Positions 61,974 through 64,000 of a DNA stretch of 64,000 bases are shown piece by piece. A program made the position numbers and the translations under genes. The stretch comes from Paenibacillus wynnii (GTDB lineage Bacteria; Bacillota; Bacilli; Paenibacillales; Paenibacillaceae). The notes beneath the pieces are model-generated. The model saw nothing but the letters and a program-made list of their open reading frames with translations, did no database searches and was not told where the DNA came from. The stretch covers positions 186,001-250,000 of the forward strand of contig NZ_JQCR01000003.1 in NCBI RefSeq assembly GCF_000757885.1. Reading direction: 5' to 3'. Every line of letters starts with the position of its first letter. Position 1 is the first letter of the stretch.

Positions 61974-62867
61974 TTGAAAACCACATGGACTTCCCGTCTT
62001 ACCTCATTTCTGTTTATTCTGCCTTACTTGGCTGCGTTCTGTATGTTTCTGCTCTTTCCAATTATCTATGGCGTTGTCATAAGCCTTCAGGATTTTGAGC
62101 TTCTATCGACAGATCATCCATTTGTGGGAATACACAATTATGTGACTATTTTTACACCCGGTACGTATGAAAACAGCGTCTTTTTCGGAGGGCTGTGGAC
62201 GACCATACAATTTGTGATTTTTTCAGTACCATTGCTTATATTTGTAGGGCTGGCGATGGCAATGTTGGTTAATGCCTTACCCGGGAGAGTACGCAATTGG
62301 TTTAGAACCTTCTATTTCCTCCCTTATGCGTTGTCGGCGTCCGTAATGGCCGTAATTTGGCTGATGATGTTCGACACCAATGCCGGGTTTCTGAACAGCC
62401 TGTTGGCCAAGCTTGGCATCTCTAGTATTCCTTGGTTGACGGCTACTCCGTGGGTGTGGATCGCATTGGTAATGACGACGCTCTGGTGGACAATTGGATT
62501 TAATATGATTATTTTTGTGAATGCCCTGAACGAGGTTCCAGAGGATTATTACGAGGCGGCTTCCATTGACGGTGCAAATGTCTGGAGCAAGTTTGTATCT
62601 ATTACACTTCCATCTATCCGTCCGGTTATGCTGTTCGTAATGATCACCTCTACTATTGCTTCCTTTAACATTTATGCTCAACCTTTTCTGTTAACACGCG
62701 GAGGCCCTGGTTCCACAACCCGAGTCTTGCTAATGAATGTGCTAGATCAGGCCTTTGTGCGTAAGGACATGGGCTCTGCATCCGCAATGGCCATTCTTAT
62801 GGCGCTGTTTATTATGATTATCTCTGTTGTTCAATTTCGGCTCACCAATCGGAAGGAGAAGGTGTAA
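61974..62867 (+). CDS. ABC transporter permease, MalF/UgpA-like
   Basis: The TTG at 61974 is chosen because GGAGGAG ends six bases before it; an ATG at 61959 would lie at that site. The 297-residue permease has six helices and the EAA loop YEAASIDGANVWSKFVSITLPS near residue 200. It pairs with the following permease; their ORFs abut (stop at 62867, start at 62868). No ATPase is encoded here. Confidence 0.9.
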   Translation: MKTTWTSRLTSFLFILPYLAAFCMFLLFPIIYGVVISLQDFELLSTDHPFVGIHNYVTIFTPGTYENSVFFGGLWTTIQFVIFSVPLLIFVGLAMAMLVNALPGRVRNWFRTFYFLPYALSASVMAVIWLMMFDTNAGFLNSLLAKLGISSIPWLTATPWVWIALVMTTLWWTIGFNMIIFVNALNEVPEDYYEAASIDGANVWSKFVSITLPSIRPVMLFVMITSTIASFNIYAQPFLLTRGGPGSTTRVLLMNVLDQAFVRKDMGSASAMAILMALFIMIISVVQFRLTNRKEKV

Positions 62868-63701
62868 ATGGTAAAAACAAAAAAAGTAGGCCTCCTTCTT
62901 TTAGCCGTCCTGATTGCCCTAATCATTCTGTTGCCTTTGGTGTGGATGATTTCTACCGCTTTCAAAAATGACTTTGAGGCTCTCTCAGGGAGAATGAATT
63001 TCCTTCCCAAGAAACCAACGGTCGATAATTTTGTTCAAGGTCTGAGTGGAGAGCTTATGAATACTCCGGTATTGAGATGGATTGTTAACTCTCTTGTGGT
63101 GGGTACGGTGGGTACGGGGATTGTTCTCTTTATTGATTCCATGGCCGCATTCGCATTAGCGCGCCTTCCTGACCTACCGCTGCGCCGGACTTTGTTTTCT
63201 ATGTTCATAGCTTCGCTAATGATACCAAGTGTATTGACATTCCTGCCGATGTATATGGAATTTAACACGCTAGGCCTGATTAATACTTACCAGGCACTTA
63301 TTCTTCCTGCAACGGCGGGAGCCTTTGGTGTATTCTTGCTATACCAGTTCTTTATCTCTTTTCCAAAGGAAATTGAAGAAGCTGCCCGGATTGACGGGGT
63401 GGACAAATGGAACTTATATGCGAGAATTTTGATGCCTTCTGCCGTTTCCATTATGGCTACTCTAGGAATTTTCACCTTTATGGGCATTTATAATGATTTT
63501 GTTTGGCCGCTCTATGCTACAACTTCCCCGGAAATGCGGACGATAACCGCAGGAATTGCCATGATGGCAACAGGAAGCTATACCCAAAGCTACGGTAAAC
63601 TGATGGCTATGACAACGATAGCAACTCTTCCGGTAGTGATCATCTTTATATTAGGCCAGAAATCCTTTGTCAAAGCCATTACAAGTGCCGGTGTAAAGTG
63701 A
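62868..63701 (+). CDS. ABC transporter permease, MalG/UgpE-like
   Basis: The 277-residue permease has six helices, the EAA loop EEAARIDGVDKWNLYARILMPS and the family ending GQKSFVKAITSAGVK. Its ribosome site GGAGAAGG lies inside the previous gene, so the two are translationally coupled. It completes the transporter with the binding protein at 60550-61863. Confidence 0.9.
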   Translation: MVKTKKVGLLLLAVLIALIILLPLVWMISTAFKNDFEALSGRMNFLPKKPTVDNFVQGLSGELMNTPVLRWIVNSLVVGTVGTGIVLFIDSMAAFALARLPDLPLRRTLFSMFIASLMIPSVLTFLPMYMEFNTLGLINTYQALILPATAGAFGVFLLYQFFISFPKEIEEAARIDGVDKWNLYARILMPSAVSIMATLGIFTFMGIYNDFVWPLYATTSPEMRTITAGIAMMATGSYTQSYGKLMAMTTIATLPVVIIFILGQKSFVKAITSAGVK

Positions 63702-63712
63702 GGCTGGAAGCC

Positions 63713-64000
63713 ATGAGAAGCAAAATGAAGAAGTTCAGGTTATCTCTTGTCATTGTACTAATTATAGTTATAGCAGGAGGAGGCATATATTTGCTGGAGC
63801 ACCCGATGGAAAGTAAAACCGATGTACCTTATAACGGTCATGGAGGAACCTTCAAAAACACCTTGGCTGAAATCGACACCCCCGATCCCAGTGTGGTTTA
63901 CAGGAATGGCTATTATTACATGACGTTCACCCATGGAGGAACTGATATTATGGTGATGAAATCCAGAACACTGGATTTCCGCCAGGCTGAACGGAAGGTT
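63713..64000 (+). CDS. GH43-family glycosidase, 3' end outside window
   Basis: An ATG 11 bases after the permease stop opens a frame that stays open for 96 codons to the window edge. It begins with a basic start and one hydrophobic helix (signal anchor, about residues 8-27), followed by DTPDPSVVYRNGYYYMTFTHG, the GH43 opening with the catalytic-base Asp in DPSV. There is no lipobox cysteine, so it may be membrane-anchored or secreted. Its place after a sugar transporter suggests that it releases the imported oligosaccharide from plant polysaccharide. Confidence 0.75.
   Translation, partial: MRSKMKKFRLSLVIVLIIVIAGGGIYLLEHPMESKTDVPYNGHGGTFKNTLAEIDTPDPSVVYRNGYYYMTFTHGGTDIMVMKSRTLDFRQAERKV

Overview
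The window looks like chromosome of a Paenibacillus-type Firmicute. The sequence signs are AGGAGG-type ribosome binding sites, frequent TTG and GTG starts, YesM/YesN two-component pairs beside LplABC-type sugar transporters, secreted proteins with copper-amine-oxidase 'stalk' domains, lipobox solute-binding proteins and an LPXTG surface protein. No rRNA, tRNA, phage, transposase or CRISPR array was seen. Names rest on motif recognition by eye; no search was run.

Layout. 1-5.1 kb: end of a flavin oxidoreductase, a LytTR/DUF3021 pair, a small protein-kinase-like protein and a UbiD-type decarboxylase. 5.1-5.5 kb: two inverted copies of a dispersed structured repeat. 5.5-17.2 kb: a carbohydrate locus with a solute-binding lipoprotein, YesN/YesM regulators, two LplBC-type permeases, a palindrome array, an esterase and a large GH94 phosphorylase resembling 1,2-beta-oligoglucan phosphorylases. 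17.2-19.4 kb: an AT-rich leader with a possible riboswitch half and an RBS-masking hairpin, then a repeat-rich sortase-anchored protein with a TapA-like N-terminal domain. 19.5-24.9 kb: a VOC protein, a GH43 lipoprotein under promoter plus cre, a c-di-GMP-I riboswitch with terminator ahead of a membrane PAS-GGDEF-EAL protein, and a DUF421 protein. 25-31 kb: a DinG-like helicase, a PfkB-family kinase, an AHSA1 protein, a MarR/DUF2798 divergent pair with two matching operators, a PhnB-like protein and a methyltransferase. 31-34 kb: a TetR plus three-gene ABC exporter operon with promoter and operator visible. 34-41 kb: a nitronate monooxygenase-like enzyme, an amino acid exchanger, a ComJ-like protein, a chemoreceptor, a nucleotidyltransferase-like protein and a possible 16-residue peptide gene. 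40.4-43.4 kb: a LacI regulator divergent from a GH13 alpha-glucosidase. 43.5-48.2 kb: an LtaS-type enzyme and a two-gene carboxynorspermidine route to spermidine. 48.5-56.5 kb: an RCC1/stalk secreted protein, two deoxynucleoside kinases, a PatB/MalY C-S lyase, a stalk plus GH18-like protein, a UlaG-like metallo-hydrolase and an orphan radical SAM protein. 56.8-64 kb: a Cache chemoreceptor and an AraC regulator followed by a sugar ABC transporter and a GH43 gene cut by the window edge.

Together the genes show a polysaccharide-scavenging soil or plant-associated lifestyle with at least three sugar loci, each with its own regulator. The most unusual items are the TapA-like LPXTG protein with its elaborate leader, the four-palindrome array at 12.8 kb, the two dispersed repeat families, the divergent MarR promoter with paired operators, and the 16-codon ORF at 40.24 kb.
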